A stretch of 64,000 nt of DNA from the NCBI RefSeq assembly GCF_009720735.1, contig NZ_WNKU01000001.1:248001-312000 (forward strand), written 5' to 3'. The notes under the pieces are model-generated. The model had not been told where the DNA came from and ran no database searches. It saw nothing but the letters and a program-made list of their open reading frames with translations. A program made the position numbers and the translations under genes. Below, piece by piece: positions 22,313 to 32,366 of the stretch (the first letter of the stretch is position 1; each line of letters begins with the position of its first letter). This DNA is from Heliobacterium mobile. GTDB lineage: Bacteria; Bacillota; Desulfitobacteriia; Heliobacteriales; Heliobacteriaceae.

Positions 22313-24127
22313 CTATTCGGGCGCAAAACCTTCTATCTTCCGGGGATTTACCCAGAGCGTCTGCTGATGATCGTAGATGACAAAGCCCGGTTTTCCTCCG
22401 GTCGGTTTTCGAACGTAGCGCCGTTCTGTGTAATCGACTGGCACCTTGTCTGCCTCCCGGCTGCGGCTGTAGTAAGCCGAATACATAGCCGCCAACTCAA
22501 GGACTGAATCAGGAAGGTTCTTTCGCTCTCGCATGGGAATGACGACGTGAGCGCCCGGAATATCTTTTGTGTGCAGCCAAATGTCTGTATCACGGGACAT
22601 TTTCATCGTCAGGTAATCGTTCTGTCGGTTGTTGCGGCCGACCCAAATGGTCCAACCTTCCGGTGTCGTAATCGTCAACGGTTTCGGAGCGGGTGCCGTT
22701 TCCTTGGCCGGGCTTTTGGTTCCCTTGCTTGGTTTACCGCCTTTTTGGGGATGTCTCACCTTTTCTTTCGGTTTTTCGCCGGGAAGGTAACCGCTTTGAA
22801 CGAGTTCCTGCCGGATCTCTGCCAGATCGTCGAGGTTTTCTGCTTGTTCCAATGATATGAGCACCGAATCCAGGTAAGCCAGTTCCTGGGCGGTGCTTTC
22901 TTTTTGTTCCGTTGCCAGCAGAACCGTCTGCCTGGCCTTGTTATAGCGGCTGAAGAAAACTTGCGTGTTTTCCGATGGAGTCAACGAGGGATCCAATTCG
23001 ATCTCAAAAGTCATGTCGGGGTCGACAAAGTCTTGAACCGTGATGGAACGGTCGCCTGGCTGGACCCGGTACAAGTTAGCCATCAACAATTCGCCCCAAC
23101 TGCGATAGACTAGGTCTTTTTCTGCTGTAGCGATGTCCTTTTCTTGGCTGGTTTTCCGGCGGTGTACCCGATCCCATTCAGCGGCGACGCGCTTTAATAG
23201 AGCGGAACGCATATTCGATAGTTTTTCTAGCTGGCTTTTGCTGTTATAGAAGAGCTCGATCGCTTCATTCACAGTGGCGTATCTTTCCCGCCGCAGCGAT
23301 CGGTCCAAATGAAGCAGCGGCCAAGGGGCGAAAGCTTTCGGAGTCATGTTCTCCCAGACCACTTCAGGAGTATATGTTCCTTGTTCGACCATAGCCACCA
23401 AGTCCCGGATAGCCAAAGCAAGCCGACCGAATTCGTAACCTGCGCATTCACCGGTGACAGTCGTCTTGGCAATGCCGGCACGGAAGCAAATTTCCCGAGC
23501 TGTCTCCGGGCTGATCCCCATCAGGTGTTGCTGCAGCGCTTTGTCTACAGAGGTCTTTTCCGCTGCTTGATATAACAGTTCTCCCAGACTTTCGTCGGTC
23601 ACCGATGGGAGCAGCAGTTTCTCCTGGGAAGGAGGGGCGATGTAAGGGCGCCCGGGGAGTACTTCCCGATGGCGACTGACAGCATGGCTGTACCGGCGGA
23701 TGCCGTCCAGGATGGTCTCCGAAGCGTCGTCGACGAGGATGAGGTTAGAATGCTTGCCCATGATTTCCAAGTACAAGCTTTTTTCGGTACGTCCACCCAG
23801 TTCGTCGCTGCCTTCGATACGCACACGTACGACCCGTTCCCAGGGGACTTGTTCTACAGCCCGGATTCGACCGCCTTCCAAATGCTTCCGTAGGACCATG
23901 CAGTAGAGAGGCGGATGCGTGGGATTAGGCTTGTTCGTTTTGGTCAGGTGAATACGTCCCCCAGTCGGTGATGCCGAAAGAAGCAGACGCCAAGACTTAT
24001 GGTCGGTGCGGCCGATCAGGTGTATCTCGTCGGCAAGAGGCTGCACGATACGGTCGATGCGCCCGCCTGTTAGCGCTGGGTGGAGTTCCTTTATGATCGT
24101 GGTGAGTGTCAATCCATCTAGAGCCAC
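22313..24127 (-). CDS. rqcH: Rqc2 homolog RqcH (NFACT protein)
   Basis: A 604-residue protein with an NFACT-N domain (GGRIDRIVQP near residue 21), a long helical middle, and a C-terminal NFACT-R domain holding DIWLHTKDIPGAHVVI near 520. RqcH binds the 50S subunit with stalled peptidyl-tRNA and adds C-terminal alanine tails that mark the chain for degradation. It was formerly annotated as fibronectin-binding. GTG 24127 is preceded by AAAGGAGG. A charged linker with K/P/A repeats (about 445-475) is normal for the family. Confidence 0.95.
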   Translation of the reverse strand: MALDGLTLTTIIKELHPALTGGRIDRIVQPLADEIHLIGRTDHKSWRLLLSASPTGGRIHLTKTNKPNPTHPPLYCMVLRKHLEGGRIRAVEQVPWERVVRVRIEGSDELGGRTEKSLYLEIMGKHSNLILVDDASETILDGIRRYSHAVSRHREVLPGRPYIAPPSQEKLLLPSVTDESLGELLYQAAEKTSVDKALQQHLMGISPETAREICFRAGIAKTTVTGECAGYEFGRLALAIRDLVAMVEQGTYTPEVVWENMTPKAFAPWPLLHLDRSLRRERYATVNEAIELFYNSKSQLEKLSNMRSALLKRVAAEWDRVHRRKTSQEKDIATAEKDLVYRSWGELLMANLYRVQPGDRSITVQDFVDPDMTFEIELDPSLTPSENTQVFFSRYNKARQTVLLATEQKESTAQELAYLDSVLISLEQAENLDDLAEIRQELVQSGYLPGEKPKEKVRHPQKGGKPSKGTKSPAKETAPAPKPLTITTPEGWTIWVGRNNRQNDYLTMKMSRDTDIWLHTKDIPGAHVVIPMRERKNLPDSVLELAAMYSAYYSRSREADKVPVDYTERRYVRKPTGGKPGFVIYDHQQTLWVNPRKIEGFAPE

Positions 24128-24296
24128 GGGACAAACCCTCCTTTGTGTGATTCATCATAGCATGGGATCTGCAGAAGCAGCAACGTCGGTATGATGCATG
24201 GACATGCCGGGTCGTTCATAGGTATAGGACAAGGGGGAGCCCGTCCCACGGGTGGAGCCCAGGAACATCTGACGATGGGGGAAACGAGGGAAGTGT

Positions 24297-27146
24297 ATGA
24301 GTAAAAAACGTAGGGGAATGGGTGGATTTGAAACACACCATGAACCGGACAAGCCCTGGCATCAGTTGGACAAGGCCGAGCTTTTCAGTGCTATGGACAC
24401 AGGCTCCGATGGGTTGACCTCGAGAGAGGCCCGAGAAAGGTTGGCCCAGATCGGCCCGAACGCACTTGAGGCTACCGAAGCGACGCCGTTGTGGAAAAAG
24501 TTTTTTGCCCAGTTTCAAGATTTTATGATCCTAGTGTTGCTGGCGGCGACGGCCATTTCCGCATTTTTAGGGGAAATCGTCGATGCCGTCACCATTTTGC
24601 TGATCGTCGCCTTGAATGCAGTCTTAGGTTTTGTTCAGGAGTTCCGGGCGGAACAATCCTTGGAGGCTTTGAAAAAGCTTACGGCGCCGGAGGCAAGGGT
24701 GATCCGCGACGGCCAGGAGGTTCGCATCCGGGCCGATGAAGTCGTACCGGGAGATATGGTCCTGTTGGAAGCAGGCGATCGAGTTCCCGCCGATATGCGG
24801 ATCAGTGAAAGCCACGAGCTGGAAGTGGATGAAGCCCCTTTAACCGGTGAGTCTATGCCTGTCGCCAAACAGGCCGAGCCGCTGACGATGCTCGGCCTCG
24901 GTATCGGTGACATGTCAAACATGGCCTTTTCTGGAACGATCGTCACCCGCGGTCGAGGTCAAGGAGTCGTGGTAGCCACTGGAATGAGGACCGAGATGGG
25001 ACGCATCGCCTATATGATCGAATCGGTGGAAGATGAACTGACTCCACTTCAGCGGCGTCTCGATGAACTTGGAAAAATCCTCGTGGCTGTCTGTTTGGCC
25101 ATTTGTCTGGTCGTCGTCTTCATCGGCTTGTGGCAAGGGGAACCGGTGTACCGGATGGTGCTGACCGGCGTCAGCCTAGCTGTGGCCGCGATTCCGGAAG
25201 GATTGCCGGCTATCGTAACGATCGTACTGGCGATCGGCGTACAGAGGATGATCAAGAGCCGGGCCATCATCCGCAAGCTGCCTGCTGTGGAGACTTTAGG
25301 CTGCGCCACGGCGATCTGTTCGGACAAAACGGGCACATTGACCCAAAACCAGATGACCGTTCGGCAGGTCTATTTAAATGGTGATACGATCATGGTCGGC
25401 GGGCAGGGATATGAACCAAAAGGGGAATTGATGGCAGCCGGCCGGAAGATCCAATTGACCGAAGGGCTCCATGGTGGAACCGATTGGACCGATTTAAATA
25501 TGCTGCTGTTGGCCAGCGTTCTCTGTAATAATGCGGAAATCGTCAATCAGGGAATCGCTGAGCGCGGCTCCAACAGTGCCTGGTCTAAGAAGAAGGCAAA
25601 AACCGGCAGGGGGGAATCGGTGCACTGGACCATCAACGGCGATCCGACAGAAGGAGCCCTGTTGGTTTTGGCAGCCAAGGGAGGATTTCACCGTCAAAAT
25701 GTCGAACACGAGTACGAACGGATGCAAGAACTGCCTTTTGATTCCGACCGTAAGCGCATGGCTGTGATCGTTCGTAACCGTACTCATAAACAGTTTTCCT
25801 TTGTGAAAGGCGCTCCAGAGACGATGCTGGCCCGTTGTTCTTTTATTCGTCAAAATGGCGTCGATGTTCCTATGACTGAGCAAAAGCGGAAGCAGATCCT
25901 ATCGGAAAACGAGCGTATGGCCCAAGAGGCTTTGCGTGTGCTCGCCTTAGCATGCCGATCTCTGCCGGAACATCTGGCCGAAGAAGAGATCAAAGAGACC
26001 GTCGAAGGAGAACTCGTTTTTCTCGGCCTCGTCGGGATGATGGATCCGCCGCGGCCCGGCGTGAAGCAAGCTGTAGATCGCTGTGCTAAAGCGGGTATAC
26101 GGACAGTCATGATCACCGGCGACCACCCGGTGACAGCCTTCGCCGTTGCCCGGGAATTAGGGATCGCCCAGCGGACGGAAGAGGTCATCACCGGCGCCCA
26201 GCTAGAAGAGATGGATGAACAGGATCTGGTCGAAAAGGTATCTCGCGCATCCGTCTTTGCCCGTGTGTCGCCGGCCCATAAACTTCGCATCGTCCGGGCT
26301 TTTAAAGGACGAGGCCATGTGGTGGCCATGACCGGTGACGGAGTCAATGACGCACCGGCGGTGAAAGAATCGGATATCGGCATCGCCATGGGCCGTACCG
26401 GGACCGATGTGACCAAAGAAGCCTCGTCGATGGTCCTGTCCGACGATAACTTTGTGACGATCGTAGGGGCTGTGGAACAAGGCCGGGCCACTTATGACAA
26501 CATCCGGAAGTTTGTTCGTTATCTTCTCTCTTGCAACGCCGGTGAAGTCCTAGTGATGTTCCTGGCCAGTCTCTTCGCCATGCCGCTGCCGTTGCTGCCG
26601 GTACAACTGCTCTGGGTGAACCTCGTCACAGACGGTTTGCCGGCTATGGCGCTAGGGGTCGATTCTCCCGATCCGGACGTGATGAACCGCAAACCTCGCC
26701 ATCCGATGGAAAGCGTGCTGGCGGGCGGACTGGGCCGCCGGATCCTGATCTGGGGCACATACTGCGGATTAGCTACACTCGCCGTATTCTCATGGGGCAT
26801 CTATCTGGGCGATCTTCCCTTGGCGAGAACGATGGCTTTTTGTACATTGACCTTCTTCCAGCTTTTTTACGTCTTCGACTGTCGCTCTGACCGGTACTCC
26901 ATTTTTGAACTAGGCTGGATGACGAACCCTCATCTGCTCGCAGCCGTATTCCTTTCCGGCGCCATGCAATTGGCCGCCGTATATGTCCCTTGGCTGCAAA
27001 AGATTTTTCAAACCGTTCCTCTCGAACCGTCTCACTGGCTTGTCGTCTTGTTCATGTCCGGAGGCTGGCTGCTGGTTACCGGGTTGTGGCATCTGGTCAG
27101 CCGCCCCTTCAGCCAAAATCGCCGTCGTCCCGTCCTTGGTCAGTGA
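24297..27146 (+). CDS. Calcium-type P-type ATPase
   Basis: A 949-residue P2A-type cation pump. The phosphorylation motif is SDKTGTLT at about residues 341-348, the TGES actuator loop lies near 182, and TGDGVNDAP is near 679. Membrane segment M4 has PEGLPAIV and M6 has NLVTDGLPA, matching Ca2+-ATPases of the SERCA/PMR1 and B. subtilis YloB type. It probably exports Ca2+; Mn2+ is possible. It is divergent from rqcH and followed by dapF 48 nt later. Confidence 0.92.
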   Translation: MSKKRRGMGGFETHHEPDKPWHQLDKAELFSAMDTGSDGLTSREARERLAQIGPNALEATEATPLWKKFFAQFQDFMILVLLAATAISAFLGEIVDAVTILLIVALNAVLGFVQEFRAEQSLEALKKLTAPEARVIRDGQEVRIRADEVVPGDMVLLEAGDRVPADMRISESHELEVDEAPLTGESMPVAKQAEPLTMLGLGIGDMSNMAFSGTIVTRGRGQGVVVATGMRTEMGRIAYMIESVEDELTPLQRRLDELGKILVAVCLAICLVVVFIGLWQGEPVYRMVLTGVSLAVAAIPEGLPAIVTIVLAIGVQRMIKSRAIIRKLPAVETLGCATAICSDKTGTLTQNQMTVRQVYLNGDTIMVGGQGYEPKGELMAAGRKIQLTEGLHGGTDWTDLNMLLLASVLCNNAEIVNQGIAERGSNSAWSKKKAKTGRGESVHWTINGDPTEGALLVLAAKGGFHRQNVEHEYERMQELPFDSDRKRMAVIVRNRTHKQFSFVKGAPETMLARCSFIRQNGVDVPMTEQKRKQILSENERMAQEALRVLALACRSLPEHLAEEEIKETVEGELVFLGLVGMMDPPRPGVKQAVDRCAKAGIRTVMITGDHPVTAFAVARELGIAQRTEEVITGAQLEEMDEQDLVEKVSRASVFARVSPAHKLRIVRAFKGRGHVVAMTGDGVNDAPAVKESDIGIAMGRTGTDVTKEASSMVLSDDNFVTIVGAVEQGRATYDNIRKFVRYLLSCNAGEVLVMFLASLFAMPLPLLPVQLLWVNLVTDGLPAMALGVDSPDPDVMNRKPRHPMESVLAGGLGRRILIWGTYCGLATLAVFSWGIYLGDLPLARTMAFCTLTFFQLFYVFDCRSDRYSIFELGWMTNPHLLAAVFLSGAMQLAAVYVPWLQKIFQTVPLEPSHWLVVLFMSGGWLLVTGLWHLVSRPFSQNRRRPVLGQ

Positions 27147-27194
27147 TGGGACGGGGAGGGGGAACGGGAAAATAGAAAGGTGGCTTTTGACAAC

Positions 27195-28037
27195 ATGGAT
27201 TTTGTGAAAATGCATGGACTTGGCAACGACTTTGTTATTGTCAACGCCTTACATTCCCCCAACCTTGAACGCACTGATTGGGAAGAGGTGGCGGTTCGCT
27301 TATGCGACCGCCACTACGGCATTGGCGCCGACGGGTTGATCGTCATCTTTCCCTCGGAAAAAGCTGACATCCGCTGGCGTATCCTCAACGCTGACGGATC
27401 GGAAGCGGAAATGTGCGGCAACGGCATTCGCTGTGTCGCCCGGTATGTCTATGAGCGGGGAATTGTGCCGAAAGGGCGCGTAGAAGTGGAGACACTAGCC
27501 GGGATCATCGTTCCCGAGATCATCTTCGAAGACGGTGAAATAAAGGGGATACGGGTCGATATGGGCGTGCCTCGTCTGGAACGAAGCCAAATCCCCATGT
27601 CTGGACCGCAGGGAAAAGTAATCCAAGAAGAACTCGCTGTAGACGAACAGACTTTTTCCGTCACCGCCGTTTCTATGGGAAACCCACACTGTCTGATCTT
27701 TGTCGATGATATCGAGAAAGCTCCTGTCACCACGGTGGGACCAAAGGTGGAGAAACACAGTGCCTTCCCGCAGAAAACAAATGTGGAATTTGTTCAGGTC
27801 TTAAACGCGTCGGAAGTGAACATGCTCGTCTGGGAACGCGGGGTGGGACCCACCCTCGCCTGCGGCACCGGAGCTTGCGCCACCGCCGTCGGTTCCATCC
27901 TCAACGGTTATACAGGCCGCCAGGTGAAAGTCCACCTAGCCGGCGGAACACTGCTTATTGAATGGAACGAATCGAACAACCGGGTTTACATGACCGGTCC
28001 GGCTGTCGAAGTTTTTCGAGGCGTATATCCCTTATAG
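27195..28037 (+). CDS. dapF: Diaminopimelate epimerase
   Basis: A 280-residue cofactor-free racemase that turns LL- into meso-diaminopimelate for lysine and peptidoglycan. Both catalytic cysteines are present: MCGNGIRC near residue 73 and ACGTGACAT near 223. The opening [11 protein letters not shown] is typical. ATG 27195 has AAAGGTGG upstream; the GTG at 27180 lies inside that site. Confidence 0.97.
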   Translation: MDFVKMHGLGNDFVIVNALHSPNLERTDWEEVAVRLCDRHYGIGADGLIVIFPSEKADIRWRILNADGSEAEMCGNGIRCVARYVYERGIVPKGRVEVETLAGIIVPEIIFEDGEIKGIRVDMGVPRLERSQIPMSGPQGKVIQEELAVDEQTFSVTAVSMGNPHCLIFVDDIEKAPVTTVGPKVEKHSAFPQKTNVEFVQVLNASEVNMLVWERGVGPTLACGTGACATAVGSILNGYTGRQVKVHLAGGTLLIEWNESNNRVYMTGPAVEVFRGVYPL

Positions 28038-28146
28038 AGAAAGCCTTACCTTTAGTATGGAAACATACTGCTTCAACACAATTGAAAGCTAAGTGTAAGA
28101 GAAATCATCCTGTCTACAAGACGTAGGTACATAAAATGAAGGCCAA

Positions 28147-28358
28147 CTATACTGGATAGAAAAATCTGGGGTGCAATGACAGAGTGAGCGATTTGGGCGA
28201 AGTGACGTCGTGAGCGAAAGTTGCGGAGCGGAAAAGCGCGCATCGGTTAACATTCAGACAAGCCCGGAGGTTTTGCGCGCCCGCGTAGCAACCGAGCGAA
28301 CAGCCACGCAGCCCTTAGCGAACGGCGTCATTACACCCCGAGTTACATCAATGTAAAA
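28147..28358 (+). repeat. Dispersed repeat copy 3 (full length)
   Basis: A full-length copy in the dapF-yicC gap. The inner ends are GGGGTGCAATGAC and GTCATTACACCCC. The arms correspond to copy 2 with paired substitutions: GCGCGCA/TGCGCGC (28236/28274) replaces GTGCGCC/GGCGCAC, and GTGAC/GCCAC replaces ACGGC/GCCGT. The edges are more diverged than in copies 1, 2 and 4. An ORF frame open in copy 4 is closed here by an early TGA. Confidence 0.85.
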
Positions 28359-28396
28359 ACGGCTCTCTTCCATCGGACTTACAGTCAGTGTTAATG

Positions 28397-28425
28397 TTGA
28401 TTCGCGTATCGGCTACAAGTAATAT
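28397..28425 (+). promoter_or_regulatory. Promoter-like sequence upstream of yicC
   Basis: TTGATT (28397-28402), 17 nt, TAATAT (28420-28425). Transcription would start near 28432, only about 12 nt before a terminator-like hairpin. Confidence 0.6.
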
Positions 28426-28442
28426 GGGGAAGCCTATTCCTA

Positions 28443-28471
28443 CAAGGGGCCATGATTTCGGCCCTTTTTTT
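28443..28471 (+). terminator. Terminator or attenuator before yicC
   Basis: AAGGGGCC, an 8-nt loop and GGCCCTTTTTTT. It lies downstream of the promoter-like sequence and 98 nt before the yicC start. Confidence 0.75.
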
Positions 28472-28568
28472 GTTACATGGAAAAGGATTTATACAATTAA
28501 AGTCGAATAAAGTCCCGTTTGGAATTTATGGCAATCAGCAAAACGGGCCGTTAAAAGGAGCATGGAAC

Positions 28569-29447
28569 GTGATCAAGAGCATGACCGGTTACGGCCGGGG
28601 CGAAGCCTGCGGAGCCGGCAAGCGGGTGACCGTGGAAGCGAAGGCGGTAAACCATCGCTACTCCGAAGTGATGGTGCGTCTGCCGAAGAGCTACATGGGC
28701 TTGGAAGACCTGATCAAGCGTATATTTTTACAAAAGGTTTCCCGAGGCAGGATCGATGTTTTTGTCAACTTTGAAGCGGATGGGGAAGAGACCAGCCAGG
28801 TAAAGGTTGACAAGCAATTGGCTGTTAGATATTATAAATCGTTGAAAGACTTGGCCCAGGAAATGGATCTCACCTTTGATCTCGCTGTCTCTCATCTGAT
28901 GAGTCTGCCTGAAGTGATCACTTTGGCTGAACCAGAAGAAGACATAGAAGAAGTGGCTCGTGTCGTTGAAGGGGCGGCTCAGCGGGCACTCGATGGCTTG
29001 ATGAGCATGCGGATGCAAGAGGGCAACTCACTGGCGGAGGACCTTTTCTTGCGCCTGACCTTTCTGCGGCAACGAATCAAAGCTGTAGAGGACCGAGCGC
29101 CCTACGTGGCAGCAGAACATATGGAGCGCATGCGGGAACGCTTGAAAGAACTGCTGGGACAGGTTCCTGTCGATGAACAACGGCTGACCACAGAGATCGC
29201 CCTTTTTGCCGACCGTACCAACATAACGGAAGAATTAGTCCGTCTCGACAGCCACTTGGAGCAATTTCAAAGGGCTTTGAGATCGCAAGAGCCAGTCGGT
29301 CGAAAACTTGATTTTCTGGTTCAAGAGATGAATCGGGAAGTGAACACGATCGGCTCGAAAAGCAACGACCTCGACATATCCCGACATGTTGTAGATTTAA
29401 AGAGTGAATTGGAAAAAATCCGCGAACAGGTGCAAAACGTCGAATAG
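28569..29447 (+). CDS. yicC: YicC family endoribonuclease-like protein
   Basis: A 292-residue protein beginning with the YicC signature IKSMTGYGRGE and ending with the conserved REVNTIGSKSNDLDISRHVV. The E. coli member is an endoribonuclease involved in RNA decay. GTG 28569 has AAAAGGAG 8 nt upstream; the ATG 28562 is out of frame. It heads a run with mihF, remA, gmk and rpoZ, an arrangement seen in many clostridia. Confidence 0.92.
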   Translation: MIKSMTGYGRGEACGAGKRVTVEAKAVNHRYSEVMVRLPKSYMGLEDLIKRIFLQKVSRGRIDVFVNFEADGEETSQVKVDKQLAVRYYKSLKDLAQEMDLTFDLAVSHLMSLPEVITLAEPEEDIEEVARVVEGAAQRALDGLMSMRMQEGNSLAEDLFLRLTFLRQRIKAVEDRAPYVAAEHMERMRERLKELLGQVPVDEQRLTTEIALFADRTNITEELVRLDSHLEQFQRALRSQEPVGRKLDFLVQEMNREVNTIGSKSNDLDISRHVVDLKSELEKIREQVQNVE

Positions 29448-29478
29448 CAGTGCCTGGACCCAAATTAGGAGGATCGTC

Positions 29479-29784
29479 ATGGCTGTGCCCACATTAACTC
29501 AAGAACAAAAACAAGAAGCTCTAAAAAAAGCCCATGCCATTCGCAGCAGTCGTACACAACTGCGTAACCAGTTGAAGTCCGGAGTGATTACGGTTGAAAC
29601 CGTCTTGAACCGGGAAGATGAAATTGTCAAGGGAATGCGGGTACTCTATTTGCTGGAATCGCTGCCGAAAGTGGGGAAACGGACTGCTCGACGCATCATG
29701 GCTGATATCGGCATTGACGAATCGCGCCGCCTGCAAGGTTTGGGAAGCCGGCAACGAGATGCGCTGCTGTCGAAACTGACTTAG
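29479..29784 (+). CDS. Integration host factor, actinobacterial type (mIHF)
   Basis: A 101-residue basic protein. An N-terminal helix ([19 protein letters not shown]) leads to an S13-like helix-two-turn-helix with [18 protein letters not shown]. This matches mIHF proteins of actinobacteria, which bend and compact DNA. In actinobacteria mihF also lies next to gmk, so both sequence and neighbourhood agree. ATG 29479 follows AGGAGG. It is not related in fold to the alpha/beta IHF or HU of proteobacteria. Confidence 0.9.
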   Translation: MAVPTLTQEQKQEALKKAHAIRSSRTQLRNQLKSGVITVETVLNREDEIVKGMRVLYLLESLPKVGKRTARRIMADIGIDESRRLQGLGSRQRDALLSKLT

Positions 29785-29795
29785 GAGGAACCGAA

Positions 29796-30071
29796 GTGGA
29801 TATCAAATTGATCAATATCGGTTTTGGGAATATTGTTTCTGCCAACCGTATTGTCGCGATTGTCAGTCCTGAGTCAGCGCCGATTAAGCGCATCATTCAG
29901 GAAGCCCGGGACCGGGGGATGCTGATCGACGCCACCTATGGCCGGCGCACCCGGGCGGTAATAATCGCCGATAGCGACCATGTCATCTTATCGGCTGTTC
30001 AGCCCGAGACGGTGGCTCATCGTCTGTCGGCTAAGGAGACGGGTCATCATGGAGATGAAGGAGCCGAATAA
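29796..30071 (+). CDS. remA: RemA/DUF370 family regulator
   Basis: A 91-residue protein with [12 protein letters not shown] at the start and [28 protein letters not shown]. RemA is a DNA-binding activator of matrix and osmoprotection genes in B. subtilis and sits before gmk, as here. It follows mihF by 11 nt with TAGGAGGAA. The C-terminus overlaps the gmk start. Confidence 0.92.
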   Translation: MDIKLINIGFGNIVSANRIVAIVSPESAPIKRIIQEARDRGMLIDATYGRRTRAVIIADSDHVILSAVQPETVAHRLSAKETGHHGDEGAE

Positions 30072-30687
30072 GGGAAGCTATATTCTTGAATCTTGGCTGG
30101 CTCGAATGGGTCGCGGTGTACTTCTCGTCATCTCGGGACCTTCTGGAGCAGGTAAGGGAACCCTGAGCCGTTTACTTTTGTCGAAGCAAAAACAACTGAA
30201 ACTGTCCATTTCAGCGACGACAAGACCTCCCCGTTGCGGTGAAATTCACGGGGAACATTACTATTTTCTCGGTAAAGACGACTTTGAACAGCAGATCGAA
30301 GAGAATAACTTCTTGGAATATGCCCAAGTATACGATAACTACTATGGAACACCATTGAAACCAGTGGAAGAGTCGCTTTCTAATGGGCAGGATGTGCTGT
30401 TGGAAATCGACATTCAGGGCGCGTTGCAAGTCAAAGGCCGTTACCCGGAAGCAGCTTTGATTTTTATTGCGCCGCCGTCCCTCGATGAACTGGCCAAACG
30501 GATCTACGGCCGAGGCACCGACAGTCCCGAAGTGATTGAAAAACGGCTCAGTCTGGCCTCAGCGGAGCTGGAGTTCATCGACAAGTACGATTATTGTGTG
30601 ATCAACGACGATGCCGAATGGGCCACAGCCCGCCTGCAAGCGATCTTGGAAGCGGAAAAGAGCCGGGTCTATCGGAAATCGGAGTAA
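30049..30687 (+). CDS. gmk: Guanylate kinase
   Basis: A 212-residue kinase converting GMP to GDP. The P-loop [10 protein letters not shown] is at about residues 25-34, and the GMP-site motif [13 protein letters not shown] follows. The N-terminus has about 18 residues more than the B. subtilis enzyme. ATG 30049 with AAGGAG is the best start because no ribosome site lies near the later ATG 30106. It overlaps remA by 23 nt. Confidence 0.95.
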   Translation: MEMKEPNKGSYILESWLARMGRGVLLVISGPSGAGKGTLSRLLLSKQKQLKLSISATTRPPRCGEIHGEHYYFLGKDDFEQQIEENNFLEYAQVYDNYYGTPLKPVEESLSNGQDVLLEIDIQGALQVKGRYPEAALIFIAPPSLDELAKRIYGRGTDSPEVIEKRLSLASAELEFIDKYDYCVINDDAEWATARLQAILEAEKSRVYRKSE

Positions 30688-30818
30688 CCTGGGGTAATAG
30701 ATTTTAATTCTTTTGTTACTTAGTCATGGAGACGGTAGTCAAATAGGCACAGCATCCCTCTATAGGGAGTAGATTAAACTCGCAATCCTTTTCTAAGCAG
30801 CTTCGGGAGGTGTGATCC

Positions 30819-31028
30819 TTGAACCAACCATCCCTTGACCGTTTGATGGAGAAAGTGGACAGCAAATACGCTCTGGTGGTGTTGGCTGCAAAACGAGCCC
30901 GTGCCATCACTGACAAATCAGAACCGATGGTAAGTACGCCCAAATCGACCAAGCCGGTGAGCCTGGCTCTGCAAGAGATTGTGGAAGGCAAAATCCGCTT
31001 CCAGCAGCCTAAAGGCGGCATTAAGTGA
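30819..31028 (+). CDS. rpoZ: RNA polymerase omega subunit
   Basis: A 69-residue protein with the omega pattern: LMEKVDSKYALVVLAAKRAR, then KPVSLALQEI. It helps beta-prime fold and assemble. TTG 30819 follows GGGAGGTG by 6 nt. The upstream gap of 131 nt shows a small CCCT/AGGG hairpin but no clear promoter. It overlaps coaBC (GTGA). Confidence 0.93.
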   Translation: MNQPSLDRLMEKVDSKYALVVLAAKRARAITDKSEPMVSTPKSTKPVSLALQEIVEGKIRFQQPKGGIK

Positions 31029-32251
31029 GCCAGCCGATGATGAAACAATCGCTGCAAGACAAATTGATCGTAGTCGGCGTCAGCGGCGGCATTGCCGCCT
31101 ATAAAGCTTGTGAATTGGTCAGCCGTTTGGTGAAGGCGGGAAGTCGTGTTCAGGTGATTCTCACCGAATCGGCGACGAAGTTCGTTGGTCCCTTGACCTT
31201 CCAAACGCTCTCCCAGCAGCCGGTGATTGTCGATATGTTTGATGAACCGAAGCAGTGGAACGTGGCCCACGTGTCTGTCGCGGAAGCGGCAGACCTTTTT
31301 GTGTTGGCGCCGGCTACAGCGAACATCATCGGCAAACTACGCTCGGGCATCGCCGACGATTTTTTATCGACAACCTTGCTGGCTACGAAAGCTCCACTCG
31401 TCATCGCACCAGCGATGAACGTCAACATGTACTCCCATCCTGCCGTGGAAGAAAACATAGGGGTTCTTCGCCAGCGCGGAGCGATCATCGTGGAACCGGA
31501 GGTCGGGCGGCTCGCCTGCGGCACTTCCGGCAAAGGGCGCCTAGCCGAGGTGGAACGAATCTTGGCAGCCATCGAAGAAGTCTTATCGGCTTCAAAGGAT
31601 ATGGCGGGGCAACGGGTATTGATCACCGCCGGCGGAACCCGGGAGGCGATCGATCCCGTTCGATATATCACCAACCGTTCCTCCGGTAAGATGGGCTACG
31701 CCTTAGCTCAGGAGGCGCTGCGGCGCGGCGCTCAAGTCACCTTGGTCACTACACCGACCGGATTAGACCTTCCCGCCGGAGTGGAGGCGGTCATGGTCGA
31801 GTCGGCTGAAGAGATGCGCCAGGCTGTCTTAGAGCGTTTTGAACGCGTAGACGTCGTCGTAAAAGCGGCGGCAGTGGCCGACTACCGCCCTTTGATGCAA
31901 CAAGAGCAAAAGCTCAAAAAGAAGACAGACCACCTCCTTTTGGAACTGGTGAAAAATCCCGATATCCTCGCCGAATTAGGTCAGAAAAAAAATCGGCAAG
32001 TTTTGGTCGGATTTGCTGCCGAGACGAACGATCTAGAGACCTATGCGCTGGACAAGCTGCGTCGCAAAAACCTAGACTTGATGGTAGCGAACGACGTCAC
32101 TCAGCCTGGGGCGGGCTTCGGCAAAGACACGAATATTGTTACGATTTTTAATCGCCAGGGCGAAAAAGAACAGTTAGACTTAATGTCAAAAGCGGAATTG
32201 GCCCGTCGTATCTTCGATAAAGTGATCGAAATCTTGTCGGCTCGTGTGTGA
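31025..32251 (+). CDS. coaBC: Bifunctional CoaBC (CoA biosynthesis)
   Basis: A 408-residue two-domain enzyme. The N-terminal flavoprotein (CoaC) decarboxylates phosphopantothenoylcysteine; the C-terminal domain (CoaB) ligates cysteine to phosphopantothenate. Visible motifs are PATANIIGK, PAMNVNMY and the catalytic-cysteine loop GRLACGTSGKGR in CoaC, and the VKAAAVADYRP segment in CoaB. The start at GTG 31025 overlaps rpoZ; ATG codons at 31037 and 31040 are alternatives. Confidence 0.95.
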   Translation: MSQPMMKQSLQDKLIVVGVSGGIAAYKACELVSRLVKAGSRVQVILTESATKFVGPLTFQTLSQQPVIVDMFDEPKQWNVAHVSVAEAADLFVLAPATANIIGKLRSGIADDFLSTTLLATKAPLVIAPAMNVNMYSHPAVEENIGVLRQRGAIIVEPEVGRLACGTSGKGRLAEVERILAAIEEVLSASKDMAGQRVLITAGGTREAIDPVRYITNRSSGKMGYALAQEALRRGAQVTLVTTPTGLDLPAGVEAVMVESAEEMRQAVLERFERVDVVVKAAAVADYRPLMQQEQKLKKKTDHLLLELVKNPDILAELGQKKNRQVLVGFAAETNDLETYALDKLRRKNLDLMVANDVTQPGAGFGKDTNIVTIFNRQGEKEQLDLMSKAELARRIFDKVIEILSARV

Positions 32252-32366
32252 TCAATCCCCTTGTATTTCATGCGCGTACTTGTTAATCTAGGTAAGAAAG
32301 ACAAAGGGGAACATTTCCTCAACAATCTATCGAAATTCGGCTAAGGCCGTAAAGGAGGAAACACGA

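Noticed and set aside
32252-32366. Possible SAM riboswitch before metK
   Set aside because: The 115-nt leader lacks the conserved SAM-I blocks and has no terminator; only a loose CCCCTT/AAGGGG pairing is visible.
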